Assembly (NCBI RefSeq): GCF_000699445.3
Contig: NC_067198.1
Coordinates: 30,693,536 to 30,757,535 of the forward strand
Direction: 5' to 3'
DNA length: 64,000 nucleotides
Source: Schistosoma haematobium
Lineage: Eukaryota; Platyhelminthes; Trematoda; Strigeidida; Schistosomatidae
A program made the position numbers and the translations under genes. A model generated the notes under the pieces. It was not told where the DNA came from. It made no database searches and was given only the letters and a program-made list of their open reading frames with translations. How positions within the stretch are numbered: the first letter of the stretch is position 1; each line of letters begins with the position of its first letter. Below, piece after piece: positions 20,881 through 33,304 of this stretch.

Positions 20881-21589
20881 AGCACGAATTGCAGTAATTT
20901 TGATAGGTGCGATACTGTTGTATATGGTTCGTTCATCCGTCTGTCAGATCGTTTAGCAAACATTGAGTATATACCAATAATTTCCTGACCAAAAATAATA
21001 GGAATGAACGTTTTTGACTTACATTTCGGACGGGTTGTAGTATCCCGGTTGCTGAGAACTGGGGTGGTAAATATTAGTATAACCATCGTAATTCATGATG
21101 TGCTAAAGTTTATAGATCGAGCTTGTTTTTTGATAAGCGCTGCTACTTACCAGTTTTCTGAGGAATTTTATTTCGTCTGGGGAAGGTATAACAAAAACAT
21201 TTAAGTAGTGATATGATGAGATTTACAAATACTTAGTTACTTACTATGAATTTAATATGACCAATCCTATTTACCTTTTTGAGTTGTAAAGTGTGCAGAG
21301 ATTATCTAGCGCGCTACTTAAAAGGGACAGTGATACTTTCCGTTTGAGTAAATTTTGTAGTATTGATCCTTTACGCACCAAGACCACTGTTTTTGCTTTA
21401 ATTGAATTTATTTCAGTTAAAGTAATTTCCAAGAGTATCGCTTTTTTTCTAGAGTTTATCATCTGTACTTTTTGAGTACAGACACAAAAAATAAGGCACT
21501 GGTATATTTTTCCTTGCTGAGTATATCTTTTAGTATTGTTTGTATCTAGAGTTTTTAAGGTCTTTTTGTTGTTAGGATAGGCCGGGATA

Positions 21590-23465
21590 TTCGACGTTTA
21601 ATAAGACAAAAGAAGAAATGTTAGAACGTTGTCATCAGCCTTGACACAGAAAGTACTATAGAACTCGACAGGTCGATACGAAATAAGTGTATAATTAAAA
21701 TCCGAGAAGCTCAGAGAAAATACGAAATGCAATTGGCACAATCTGCAATCAGGCAGCGTAAAAGACTATTCTCGTACATAAATTACAGAACAAGGATGCA
21801 ACATTAGATTCTCAACCTAATTAAGGGACGGAGAGGGTCTGAAATGATAGAGGAAGATTAGGAAAAAGCAGAGGCTATGGTTGACTATTTTGGGGCAGTT
21901 TTCACTCAGGAACCTCTTCTAGACAAAGAACCAGACCAAAATACAGAGTCAACAAACCACCTGCTCACCGTGGACTTCGATGTACTTAAGGCTCTTAGCA
22001 GCTTAGACATGGAAAATTCAACAGGACCGGACGAACTACACTCCGAAATCCTAAGACAAATCGCAAAATATATTACAGCCCCACTGACTGTGATATTGAA
22101 TAGATTACTTGACCAAGGTGTGTTACGTATGAACTGGAAGGACGTAATCGTCACTCCAATACATAAAACAGGACCAAGACAACTATCGAAATACAGATCT
22201 GTCGGCCTCATCAGTGTCGCAGTTAAAATACTAGAAAGAATAGTCAAAACGACCATAATGACATTCGTGGAAACCAATAACTTGTTAAGCATTGAACAAC
22301 ATGGTTTCAGAAAAGGCTTATCTTGCACAAAAACCTCCTTATAGCAAGGGAGAAATGGATAAATGCTCTAGACAATGGAAAATCAGTGGAAGTGGCCTAC
22401 ATAGACTTCAGCAAAGCAATCTACAAAGTGCCAACAAATAGGCTGTTATTTAAGCCGTAAAATCTAGGCATTGCCGGGCCTCTCCTAAAATGGCTTAAGG
22501 ACTTCCTGGTAGGTCGTGGACAGAAAGTAAAAGTAAAATCAAAGTGCTCCACCTGGAGACCAGTACTTTGGGGATTACCACGAGGTTCTGTCCTAGGTCC
22601 TTTATTTTTTTGTATTGTACGTAAATGATCTAAGTATAGTTAACTCACTAATGTTACTATACTCTAATGACGTAAAAATCCGGCGAGAAATATCAGGAGA
22701 CGCAGATGCATGAGCACTTCAGATGGACTTAAATATTGAGACTAGCTGGTCTAAAGAGTAGGTGATGCCTGTCAACGTGGCAAAGTGTGCCTACATGCAC
22801 TTTGGGGATACAAAGGTAAATAGGTAAAGCATACGAGAAGTGTCTGTACTCGTGGCCCGGTCTCACAAGGATCTTGGTGTGACAGTGAGTTATAATATTA
22901 AGACCACGGCCCACTAACAGGAGGTTGCAGCTAAGGGGTTTAGAACCCTATGGGCTTTAAGACGGATATTCACCAAATTAGATAATACCATGTTCACTGC
23001 AGTATACATAACCTCAGTGAGAACTAGGATTGAAAACTGCATTTAGGCTACAAGCTCCTGTTCAAGAGGTGACTCGGGTATCCTGAAAAAAGTACAGAGG
23101 GCAGCTACTCGTGCAATTCCAGAACTCCGGGGTTTACCATACAAAGAGTGGCTTGAAAAGCTAAACCTCTTCACACTTTACTATTGCAGATAAAGAGGTG
23201 ATCTGATTTCGATGTATAGAATACTAGGAAATGACTTTGAACCAGATAAACCCTCTCTTTTACTTCTCATTAGATCGGAACATCTCATAGGACATAGCAG
23301 GAGAGTAGAAAGGCCAAGGATGAACAAAATACCCGTGGCATATAGGTGTTCACACTGAATCATCAATTCTTGGGACCTGTTACCCAGAGAAGTTGTGTTC
23401 GCACCTTCGATTGACTCATTCAAGAGAAAACTAGACACTCTCAGAAGCTTACTAGAAAAGGAATA
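21590..23465 (+). pseudogene. CR1/Jockey-type non-LTR retrotransposon, decayed
   Basis: The best part is an open frame at 21877-22344: MENSTGPDELHSEILRQIA, then NWKDVIVTPIHK, YRSVGLISVAVKILERIV and IEQHGFRKGLSC, all RT blocks 1-3. After a stop it continues with VAYIDFSKAIYKVP, KCSTWRPVLWGLPRGSVLGP and a trace of the catalytic block, and finally NSWDLLPREVVFAPSIDSFK near the end, the usual C-terminus of this group. More than ten stops or frame breaks. Confidence 0.85.
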
Positions 23466-23869
23466 ACATAGGTCGTAAGCTGATTAACTCCCAGTCCCAA
23501 AACAATAAAAATAGTACATGGGTCATGGTGGAAAACAAGCAGCTCGAATGACTTTCTATATTTTCAGTGCAACACGGATCAAGTAAGTATTGATATGCTT
23601 CAATAAATGAGGATTTAGTAAACCAGACACTAACATTTATTATTTCTAACACAGTTAACTGTGTTAGGAAAATTCTGCTGCTTCTTAACTCGACAAAATA
23701 AATAAACCGGAAAAAACACATGTTTCTATTAAGAAGTACAGTGTTAGTTATTGAGTCGATTCTAATTGAATACAAAAGGTCTAGAAGTATGAATACGAAC
23801 TTACCTTGAAACCAATACGTGACAACAGCTGTTACCAATACCGCGCAAACCTCAAGGTCTAGACGGTCC

Positions 23870-24400
23870 AAATAGATGTGGATGGAATAGAGGAAGCTTT
23901 CGCTTAACGGGCTTCCGTATCTAATTCACTGGTTCACTGGTGTTTTCAGTTATGGACTTGGGTATATTTATCGATAAAAGGAAAAGAACGTTAGTAAACT
24001 ATAGCGAGATACTATCCATAGTCCTTAAAAATATGTCAAGTTTCCTCATAGAGAACTCTTGGGAACTTTTTTGAACCAGCTCATCCGGGAGCGAATTCCA
24101 AGATTTAATCACTCTTAATGAATAAAAATTGTGACTACAGTCCATTTTACTGTAGTGGTAAATAAATCCCCCAAATCAATAGTTCTGTAGGTTTCCAACA
24201 TTTGGTGCTGACTGCATTACTTTTAATGGACTCACCTAGCTGAAGACGCTTAGTTATTCATCCGCATCAGATCACTAGTAGGTACGTCGTGCTACGCATC
24301 CCTTTCAACTACTAGCCATCTTAAACATACCTATAGCGTTCTAAATATATCTTCTAACGCCTTCACTCCTGACTCATGATTTGATTGAGGTGGCATACTT
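23870..24400 (-). pseudogene. C-terminal fragment of a second CR1-like element
   Basis: The minus strand gives SWNSLPDELVQKSSQEFS around 24040-24110 with the FYSLRVIKSW context before it. This is the same protein end as at 23465 but from a different, inverted copy. Only the C-terminal 100-150 codons remain. Confidence 0.65.
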
Positions 24401-24529
24401 CGATTATAAAGGAGTTACTGGTTAAGACGTCTTTAGTGGTGAGCCCGATGTGATCTGGTATACCGATTCGTAAACTGTGAGTTTGTCTCTTATTGGAAGA
24501 TTATATATCATTTTTAGCTTTCATTTTTT

Positions 24530-26830
24530 CACCCTGTGATAGTTTTCATGTCCTCCTCCTTGGTCACCGGACCTTTGTTGAGGGCTCGTTCAGACGACTT
24601 TTCCTGTCTAAGCTTCCTCAACAGGTGCAGACGATGCTTGTCTTATTTCAAAACAACGCATAAGATGAGCTGGCCGCATCTGCCAACTGAATTCACCAGA
24701 ACCTCTAATGTCGAGGTCTGTTCAGTCAAAGAAAAGCCTCAAACGACACGAAACGATGTCACAAACCTATATCATAATCTGAAATGTTACCTTAACATTC
24801 GTCATGACCACAGACAATCCAAAACTCCTTGAAAATCTCGTCACGAAAACGATGTCTCTGCATTATGAGAGACAGATAAATTTGATTGATGCTGGTATCT
24901 AGAAACTTCGGAAAACCCTTCAACTTCCCGAGGTTCAAACCGACAGACACGAAAAAATTATCGGCCGGCGCGTGTTGACGACAATCGCAGCCGGTGAACT
25001 TAGTCGTCTATTATTTATCACTGGTGTGGTGACAAAACGTCGCTACCGTGTCGTCCCTGGCTCAAAGTCAGCGTTCTTCTAGCAAATTCTAACGACCAAC
25101 AGCATGAAGCAGTCTCCAACTTACAGGCGGCAACCGAGAAACCGATCATCACATTTGGTAAGCGGCACCTGTATCTTAACGTGAGTTTACTAAAACTCAT
25201 TCGCTGGATTTTGGTTGTTGTGGACGTTTCTATGCCAATCATTGGTATGGACCTGCTACAACACCTTAATCCACTTGCTGACGCGCGCAGATGGTGGTAA
25301 ATAGACGAAAATACTAATTTATTTGTTTGGTTGACCTTTTCCAGTTTTAGATTATCCCCAGACATTTTTAACCACAGAGTCGAAGCATATTGTAAACGGA
25401 TACTCGATAAGTGCCCCAAGCTATACCAAACGCGACTAAGATTGCCATGTGCAACCAACAACGTCGCACATCACATCTCGACTGTGCGATCACATGTATT
25501 CTCGAAAGGGTTTTGACTAATTTCCGAAAGGCTGAGGTTGGTCAAAAACGAATTCGGCTTCATGAGAGATTTAAGAATTGTTCGACTATCAAACATCCCA
25601 TGGACATCGCCCTTTCACATTGTCACTAAAAAGGACAAGAATGGTTGACGTCCAACTGGTGACTATCGAGGACTGGATGAGTAAACCATTCCCGACCGTT
25701 AGCCTTTACCTCACATTCGAAATTTCACAACTACCTTGAAAGATACAACTGTTTATTGAAAATCGACTTGATTTAAAAGTACGACAGAATTCTCATGGCT
25801 GATGACGATATTCATAAAAGCACATTCATCATCCTCTTTGAACTAAACGAATTTTCACTTATGCCATTCGGTTTAAGAAATGTTGCAGACTGATCGATGA
25901 AGTCTTTTTAGAGGTTTCATGTGTAGACAGCTACCTAATCGCCAATTCATAGAGAAAATTTAGTCACCATCTCGACATCGTTTTAGAACAACTGCAAAAA
26001 CGCGATATTATTGTAAACATTCAGAAATGTCAAATTGGCACCAACGGCATAGATTATCACAAAAATTGATGATGCTCCGACCTCCTGAAAGCAAAGTGGT
26101 GTGCATTCTAGATTAGCCATAACCACCTACAGCCAAGGAGCTACATACTGTCAACGACCTGGTAGGTTTACATAGATGGTTCACACCGAATTAAGACCCT
26201 TAACAGACTAAATTCGTGGGAACGCGAAACCTATCAATTTGTACATCGCAAAAAAGCCATTCTCCACAATTATGGAACTTATCACAAAAGCAACAATGCT
26301 CACACATCAGGATGCCAAAGCACTTACTGGTATCGCAGCAGATGCATCTGACTTGGTGATCGGAGGAGTCTCACAACAATCGGTTAACAACACATGACAA
26401 CCTTTGATATTCTTCCCGAGACAGCTGGAAGATACTGAATTGAGGTGTGGCAACTTCGGTAGGAAACACATAGCTTTGTGTTATGTTCTGCGGCGATTCC
26501 AACACTCTGTGGAAGGCAGAGCATTCACACTGCCGACCACAAACCTCTCATCCTTTCTTTAATCTGGTCTCAAGGCAAGTGCTTCCCTCATTAGTCACAA
26601 CAGCTGGATGACATTTCCCTGTTTAATTCAGATGTGCAACACATATCTGGGGCAAATAATGTAGTTGAAGACGCCTCGTCTCGTATGCCATTCTTAAATA
26701 ATTTCCACGCAATCGACTTTTCTAAACTGACCCAACTTCGAAAAGAAGTCATTGACCATCAACATGAGTTATCTTGGACAACCCTGAAATTACGTGTTAA
26801 ACAGATGGTAACAGGTAAGAAACTTTACTA
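24530..26830 (+). pseudogene. Ty3/Gypsy LTR retrotransposon gag-pol remnant
   Basis: In order: a gag trace LPQQVQTMLVLFQNN (24610), a protease-like region with PIIGMDLLQHL (25230), an RT linker VRSHVFSKG and LRIVRLSNIPWTSPFHIVTK (25490-25630), GDYRGL and PDR, a QLPNRQF region of the catalytic block, GLHRWF (26160), then an RNase H region and a connecting HISGANNVVEDASSRMPF (26640). It has dozens of stops. No LTR pair was found. Confidence 0.8.
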
Positions 26831-27599
26831 TGTGACACATAATGTAATATAATGATATCAAAGCATATTTCTGCCAGGCCAGATACACGTCATTCCTACA
26901 GACATTATCTATAATTTACAACATTGGTTTGCATATGAAATGCTTACCAATCAGGAATGTCAAATAATTGAAATAAACAGAAATAAAAGACAGTACATTG
27001 ATGTAGATGTCTTAGAGCGTTAATTACTAGTTTTGTGTTTTAGTATTACACTGAGTACAGCCTTTCAAAAATATTTCCCAAAATGACATCACGTCCACGT
27101 TGAACACCAAATTCAAACTCGGCATGATAGTGTTAGAATTCTGGCTGTGCTGAGTATTTATGCAATGCAACTGTTGAAAAAGTTTGTGGTTGTTACAATG
27201 TGCCTTCAATGGGCACTCGGCATGAGCTGTGATCCTGGAAAGCGTGTGTGTTAAATTTGTTCCAGGTTTTGTAAGCTCCATAGCTGTGCACTGAGGTCGT
27301 GATGTTGAACAAAAGATAAACAAAGGAGCAACAAGGCACTTGTACATATAACCTAGACAATGCTTAACATTTTGTAGTGGAGCAGACATAGGTATGACAT
27401 ATTAATAAATAAAACCCATACTAGCTGCTGTTGCTAGAGTGAAATGTGGTTAGATCCCTCAGATTAGAGAATACAGTAATAGGAATCAATGAGTTGTGAC
27501 ATGAAACTTGGTGGAATGCGTTCAGATGATGAAAGGTTTTCCACAATTTCTAAAAGAATTGCAATGAGTGTCACGATACAACTACCGATTGGAGCAATC

Positions 27600-28230
27600 T
27601 GTCTCTCAGTGTCAAGAGACAAATCCTTTTGATAAAATGGTTCTTAATGGAGTTTTTGAACGTTGGAGATAATTATGTATATTAAGATAACGAGAGAGAG
27701 TATGACAGATTTGTATTACCATTTTGTGTTGTTTGAGTTTTTTCGCTGGCAGAACAAAATTCATCGCAGTGGGTTCTGATAATCTCCAGTATCTGTTCGG
27801 CAGATTCATGCAGTCCATCGACGGAGTTATTTTGAACCGAGACAAGGACTGCTTGAATATTTTGGGGGAGCTTAAATAAAAAGTTTTCCAAGGATGCTAT
27901 CGTCGAAATCCCGTCGACTGCTAACCTTTCGTATGCATGGCAACACTTCTGCTGCTCAACCATGTTGCCGTTCGATATCGTGGAAAAGTTGGTGAACCTC
28001 AGTTAGTCACTGGGTGTTTGTATAACCATTCTTAAGGTGTCGTGAGGTTCAAAATAATCACTAATGGACGCAATAAGTGTGACATATCCGTCAAAATCGC
28101 GCAATAGTACCATCAGTACCCTGAGAAATTACCGACATGAATCTACCACGCTGTGTCACTAAAAGTCACTTTGCTATTAGCAGAACGAGCCTTCGATTTT
28201 ATCGGACTAGAATGGCTTAGGTTGGAAGGA
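27600..28230 (-). pseudogene. Ty3/Gypsy gag fragment, opposite orientation
   Basis: The minus-strand frame at 27963-27682 reads ENFLFKLPQNIQAVLVSVQN followed by an LHESAEQILEI segment, matching the gag capsid trace at 24610. Upstream pieces on the minus strand (28230-27970) continue it with stops. Confidence 0.65.
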
Positions 28231-29969
28231 GAGAGGCAAAAGAGTCTAAATCTTTAACAGTTAGGTTGTCCGTTCTGTCATGATGAGGACAAAATATATA
28301 AATGGGCGAAAAGCGATACAAGAAAACAAAAATTATACCACGGTATGTCGAAGTAAAAAAATATTTAATTTTACAATAAGGAATAGATACACAGTTTATC
28401 ACGTTAGACTCACCACCAAAGATGCCACAGATATTCAGAGTTTGAAAACAGCTTTACTCGTAATACTTTTATTATCAAAGGATACCAAGAAGGACAAATC
28501 AGAGGTCAGCGGCGAAGTCGAAGACGTATTTGGAAGGTTGGCGATATGTTGAGATGTGTTTGATCGAAACTGGCTAGTAGTTCCAAGGGCTGGGTAGTAT
28601 GGTGAACCCACTCGTGATCTGGTGCTTACGTGTGACCGAGAGCCTTTATCTAGGATGTTTTCGGTAAAATTAACGAGATTGACGTCAATGTTGAAGACTT
28701 ACAGAACTATTTATCCTGAGGATTTACTTACCGCTCCGGAATGACCCAATAAGACTCATTTTTAGGACTCATCTGTTAATGATGAGCCAGCCACTCTAGA
28801 GACTCTGCTGTTAGAGGGAGCACAATAACTCATATTTTAGAACAATACACGTTTGTTTTTTTCGGACAGTAAATATATATATAATCTAGACTGTGGGATG
28901 TGTCTTTTGGTACCAATCGTCTCACTACTAGCAAGAATCATCTGGAGCTTATTAGTTTACGGGCAAACATATTTTTTAGAGTCAAGAACCCGGAAAGTGA
29001 AAAAAGTCGTTCTTGTTTTACAAAATCACGAAGTGACGCCCATTCAAAACGTTTTCTTACAGTTTTCGTTCCTGGATTTGTTGGAGTGGGTTTCCAGCTT
29101 ATCATTATTTGTTTGTTGTCTTTTTAATATGGCTTTAATGTGAAATAACAAAATTACAAGTTATATACGGTGACTTGTAATTATTGTTAAATTCTTATGC
29201 ATAGTTCTTGTATGTCATTCGTTATTTCAAAACAGAAGTTTGTTATTGGCAGCTATATTTTTCACTTATGGTACAATTATAGTTCACTTTTAGTGCAGAA
29301 CCTTCTCTGGTTTTGTAAAACCTCGGAGATGTGCATTCGCAAAGGTGGGAGGTTTAGAGTGACAAGATAGGGGGACTTTGGAGTAAACATTTACATTATC
29401 AGTTTCTTGATACCTTATTATTAAGTATCCGAAATGTGATACGGATAACCCGAACAAATACAAAGTTTATCTGTTTGGAACCTTGCAAAACTTGAAGATC
29501 AGCATCATGATCACACGACAGTTTCGATGGTTTACGGTTGAGTCGAAATCTGTTGGGTGGTTCATCAAAATCTTGTCGAAACTTAATGACATTTAAACAG
29601 TAGGGGTTAGTTTATTGTAACAACTATGTGCTTTGGACACAGCCGTAGCCTGTTTGGTAATGTCAGTGTTTATATGCTCACAACTAGTCAGTATTTGATA
29701 TTTTCATCCTGTCCCTTCGATTTGCTTATTCTTAATAAACACAAAATCTGGTGCGATTCGGCATCAAAATTGAGTTGTTTTACATAATATGTCTGAATAA
29801 CATTGTCCAAAAACGAGGGGGAGTATATAGGCGAACAAGAGTAGTGTATAATTGAGGTTACATTTAAGTTAACAGAACAACGGTGTTTTATCCATGCTGA
29901 AAGAGTTCCATTAATTTTTATCAAGGGTGTACAAAAACAGTACACACCGATCTTAATTTGCTCCTATTT
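28231..29969. other. No recognisable gene
   Basis: Contains open frames of 61-96 codons on both strands (28280-28552, 28853-29143, 29688-29945), none with a family signature or convincing splice context. The surroundings suggest old retroelement DNA. Confidence 0.4.
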
Positions 29970-30660
29970 TGAGCCATGTCTGATAACATTTCAAACCGCC
30001 GAGTTACAATAATTTTAGTATCTCAGACATGGAGTTATGACGGGCCGACATTTGTAGCACATGTTCAAGCCACAGAAGCCGTTGTTCCATTATAGTGACA
30101 TCAAGTGATTTATCATGTGTGCCCAAACACTACCGAATCTCAACATTACCAACATAGTGTTGTCACTGAATGTCGTCAGTCTTTCGGGGACGACGATGAT
30201 CAAATATAGGTATTCACCGAATCTCTTCAACTTGAAAAGGGCCAGGTTTTATAAACATGAAGCAGAACTTTCACAGGCGCATTGTAAACCCAACTTTTTT
30301 CAACCGGACTAATACCAGTGACGTCCACAAAGTTGGCCCAGATTTTCATAAACTGCTCCGACTTTCACCATGCGTAAATTGATTCTATCTGTCACGCCAC
30401 CACAAATGTTCACACAATTACCGAGATGCAAAAACTTTTCGGTTACTTCTGAAGGCTCATCACAAGTAGTGAGTGTAGATATAGGATTTTATCTGTCTTG
30501 TAAAAGTCTTTTGCATTCATAATGTACAAAGCACATTCCATACTTAGTGTCACTCATTGCAGACTAATTAAGATCGAAATACTCAATTGCAGAGTTTCGA
30601 AAATTTCTAGTTATCGCATCTAGTAGATCTACTCTATTGTCTCTATATGCATATTACGAA
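29970..30660 (-). pseudogene. Decayed RTE C-terminal fragment
   Basis: Aligns along its length, in the same orientation, with 11275-12060: the same order of GAGCCATGTCTGATAAC, the CACCACAAATG.TCACACAA region and the RT end. It is far more diverged and has many stops, so it marks an older wave of the same family. Confidence 0.75.
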
Positions 30661-30929
30661 CATAATTTCCGTCTAACATCTGACATCTAATGCATCAAAT
30701 CTTTACTTTATCGTATGTAATATTCCAGACCTTCAAGTCATCAAGTTAAGCTCATAACTCTACACATAACACTTCGTTTCAATAGATTTTTGAAGTAAGT
30801 ATTAGTCAAGGTTCTTCTGGTGATAAAATTTCCTCAGCGTTAGATTTTGGGAATGATCAATAGCGTATAAAGATTCCTAACTATTTGTCTGTGGAACTTC
30901 TTTGATCATTCAAAAGCAATTAAGAACCT

Positions 30930-31036
30930 CGGAAATGTTCATTGGTTCAAGTTGTCATACCATATCAATACAGCGGAGAAAACACATCAAGAAATGTCTA
31001 AGTAGTCAAAGTGGTAACAGTATTAGCAGCAGTAGT
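30930..31036 (+). repeat. Short dispersed repeat (GGTTCAAGTTG family)
   Basis: Shares GGTTCAAGTTGTCATACCAT and the following CAATACA..GAGA.A segment with copies at 36050, 42478 and 63690. The GGTTCAAGTT core resembles a Pol III B box. Confidence 0.55.
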
Positions 31037-31550
31037 TTTTTATTATTTATTTAGTTAAACACATTGATACTAAGGGGCTTGGTCACTTTCTTGAACCTAT
31101 ATAAAAGGGTGCCAAAATAAATGTGTCAGGTTACTCAAACTGAAACAGGTAGTTTTCTTAGGGGCCACTTTCCGAGCCGTTGACTTAGGGGTCTAACTTA
31201 CAGGACGGTTGATCACTGTAGGGAGATGCGGTCCTATGGTACCCATTGGCCAAAAGTAGGTCCGTACGTTATATGTTCCCTCAGGGTTCTGGAACCAATG
31301 TGCATCATAGGTTTGGAATCAGGCTTTTCCAACTGCGCCAGGAGGGTTCTCCATACCCACCAAATTTGTTTAAGCGTTGGACATTCGCTTATCGTCCCTT
31401 CAGTTTTGTAAACAACACCCGCTTCTCGAGAAGGCAGTGAGTAGGACTTCCTTGGCAGTGGCTATATACTTGTGACCATATGAAAGCATTTCACGAGGGT
31501 GAGCGGACTCTTCCCACCCTCGACTGTACCAGGGAATTTGGGTATATGAA
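31037..31550 (-). mobile_element. Short RTE derivative (5' UTR joined to 3' tail)
   Basis: The left end carries the (AAAT)-type tail and a TTGGTACCA-like remnant. The body matches 5490-5803 and, at 31410-31450, the extra segment of the 12266-12747 copy (CCTTCTCGAGAAGGCAGTGA region). Orientation minus. No coding region. Confidence 0.7.
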
Positions 31551-33192
31551 CTAGGCATAGAGAAAATAATTCAGGGGAAAATTAATTCTTGAAATCTATC
31601 AGACAACTTCAAAGTTCAAGGTCTAGAGGAAGAGTGAATAACTTGCACCATTGTATAACTCAGTCCCTAAAGAATTCGGTACAAATACACAAGGCTTGTT
31701 TGAAATGTGTAAATACCTGTAAAAAGTTCACCTCAGAAAACATGCATGTATTTTCAGCCACACCATATCTCAATATACTTTATGACTACAGTAATCAGTT
31801 AAGGTCATATTGCGTAACAGTTGCTTGGGATATTGATATACCAATAATGCAAACAACATTTAGTTGCCAAAGTTATTGGGCGATGTTTTATGTATTTGTT
31901 TTTTCTTAACGTATACCGTTAGTCAAAAAGGATGCAGAAATATAATCTTTTAGGCTATTCAACATCAGGAACATTTTTCAAACACATCTAATGCCAGTGT
32001 AAGCAGAGTTGTTTTGCTGTAAAGTCACTACACATTGTTTGGAGATTTAAGTGGTAGGTAAATTCATACTTTCTAACTTACTCTACGGCTTTCTGTCCCT
32101 ATGCAAAGCTTGTCTTGATCTCACTTTTAATTCACTGTTTTAATATCATCCAAATGTGATGACTTTACAGATTGCTTAGGTCACTATTTATCAGCTGCTA
32201 TTACAATAGCGATATATCTCAATCAGTCATATGCTAGGTTATAAATGGGCACACATTTTGAAGCGGTTCTGGTTTATCTGAGTAATAGCAGTTGGGATGA
32301 TGTTAGATTGACACCTACATGCTCTCTCTTTACAATTTGTGTTTCTGTGCTCACTATGAAGGCTTAGAAATCAGAAATGTTTTCAGTGTTCCAGCAGCGT
32401 ACGCACTTGATGACGTTCTGCTTCTGCTTGTTTGAGATCTGGACTCGTTCAAAGTTTGATTTAAGTGAACTATCGTTTTTAATTAAGACCATAGGATTAG
32501 TTGATTGAGTATATGCAAGAAAAATGTGTCGAGTTATCATCTGCAACCATAATCTAACCAGTCTATAGTTGTTGGTTCAATTTTACTGTGATTAGATAAG
32601 TTAATGATTTATTCTAATGCATTATGATGCGTATATTGAATGTCTCCCGTCGCTGCTTAGGATAACTAAAAATCTCCATCCTTTTGGTGAATTTTTGTCA
32701 CTTAAAGCTATCTGATTATATTCTTTATGCCATCCTGAATACTATGTTCCTTGTTGATTCTCTGGTTTGCTTGAAGTTTTAAATTGATCAGTTATCGAAC
32801 TCCCACTAATTATTTTGTAACATCTACTTGGGAGAATTCCACTTCCAGGATTTTAAACGTGTTTAGTTCTTGGACATACAGATATTTAAGTGTAAATTAT
32901 AAAACCATAGTTCTGAGTCCTTCAGTCTAATGTAGTATCGTCATATAAATATTATTCTAATATAAAATAGTGTGACATATACTCAGTTCACACTCAAGAG
33001 TTGTACTGTATTATTTTCATAATAATTAGTCCATGTTCTCTGTCTATCACAATTTAGATTGTCATAATGAATATTCTACAAGATTTTACCCGAAAACTAG
33101 GTGACTGATAAATATTACAATATATTAATAAGATATCGAATATTCATTTATGTTCGCTGCACTAAATGCACTAATAATGTGCCTTTTTTTAG
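31551..33192. other. Upstream region of PITPNM, no gene recognised
   Basis: AT-rich sequence without a supported exon. A promoter or 5' UTR exon of PITPNM may lie here, but no signal stands out. Confidence 0.4.
33191..33192 (+). promoter_or_regulatory. PITPNM: Splice acceptor 34 bases upstream of the PITPNM ATG
   Basis: A run of seven T followed by AG. It is either the end of a 5' UTR intron or a spliced-leader addition site; the sequence cannot decide. Confidence 0.45.
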
Positions 33193-33226
33193 GAATCTGA
33201 ATATTTTCGTTATTTAGCTTCCAACT

Positions 33227-33304
33227 ATGCTTCTCAAAGAGTATCGCATATGCATGCCCTTAACAGTTGCCGAATATCGGATAGCTCAGTTGTATATGAT
33301 TCAG
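33227..33304 (+). CDS. PITPNM: PITPNM exon 1 (residues 1-26)
   Basis: Starts [20 protein letters not shown], the invariant N-terminus of class II PITPs, so the start is certain. The donor is GTAAAC. A T-rich acceptor (AG at 33191-33192) lies 34 bases before the ATG. Confidence 0.95.

Noticed and set aside
22906..23460. Minus-strand frames over the CR1-like element (22729-22914, 23181-23438)
   Set aside because: They are antisense shadows of the retrotransposon, which reads on the plus strand.
27027..27389. 120-codon minus-strand frame beginning MSAPLQNVKHCLG
   Set aside because: No recognisable domain, no splice context, and it lies between two Gypsy fragments. Probably chance or retroelement debris.
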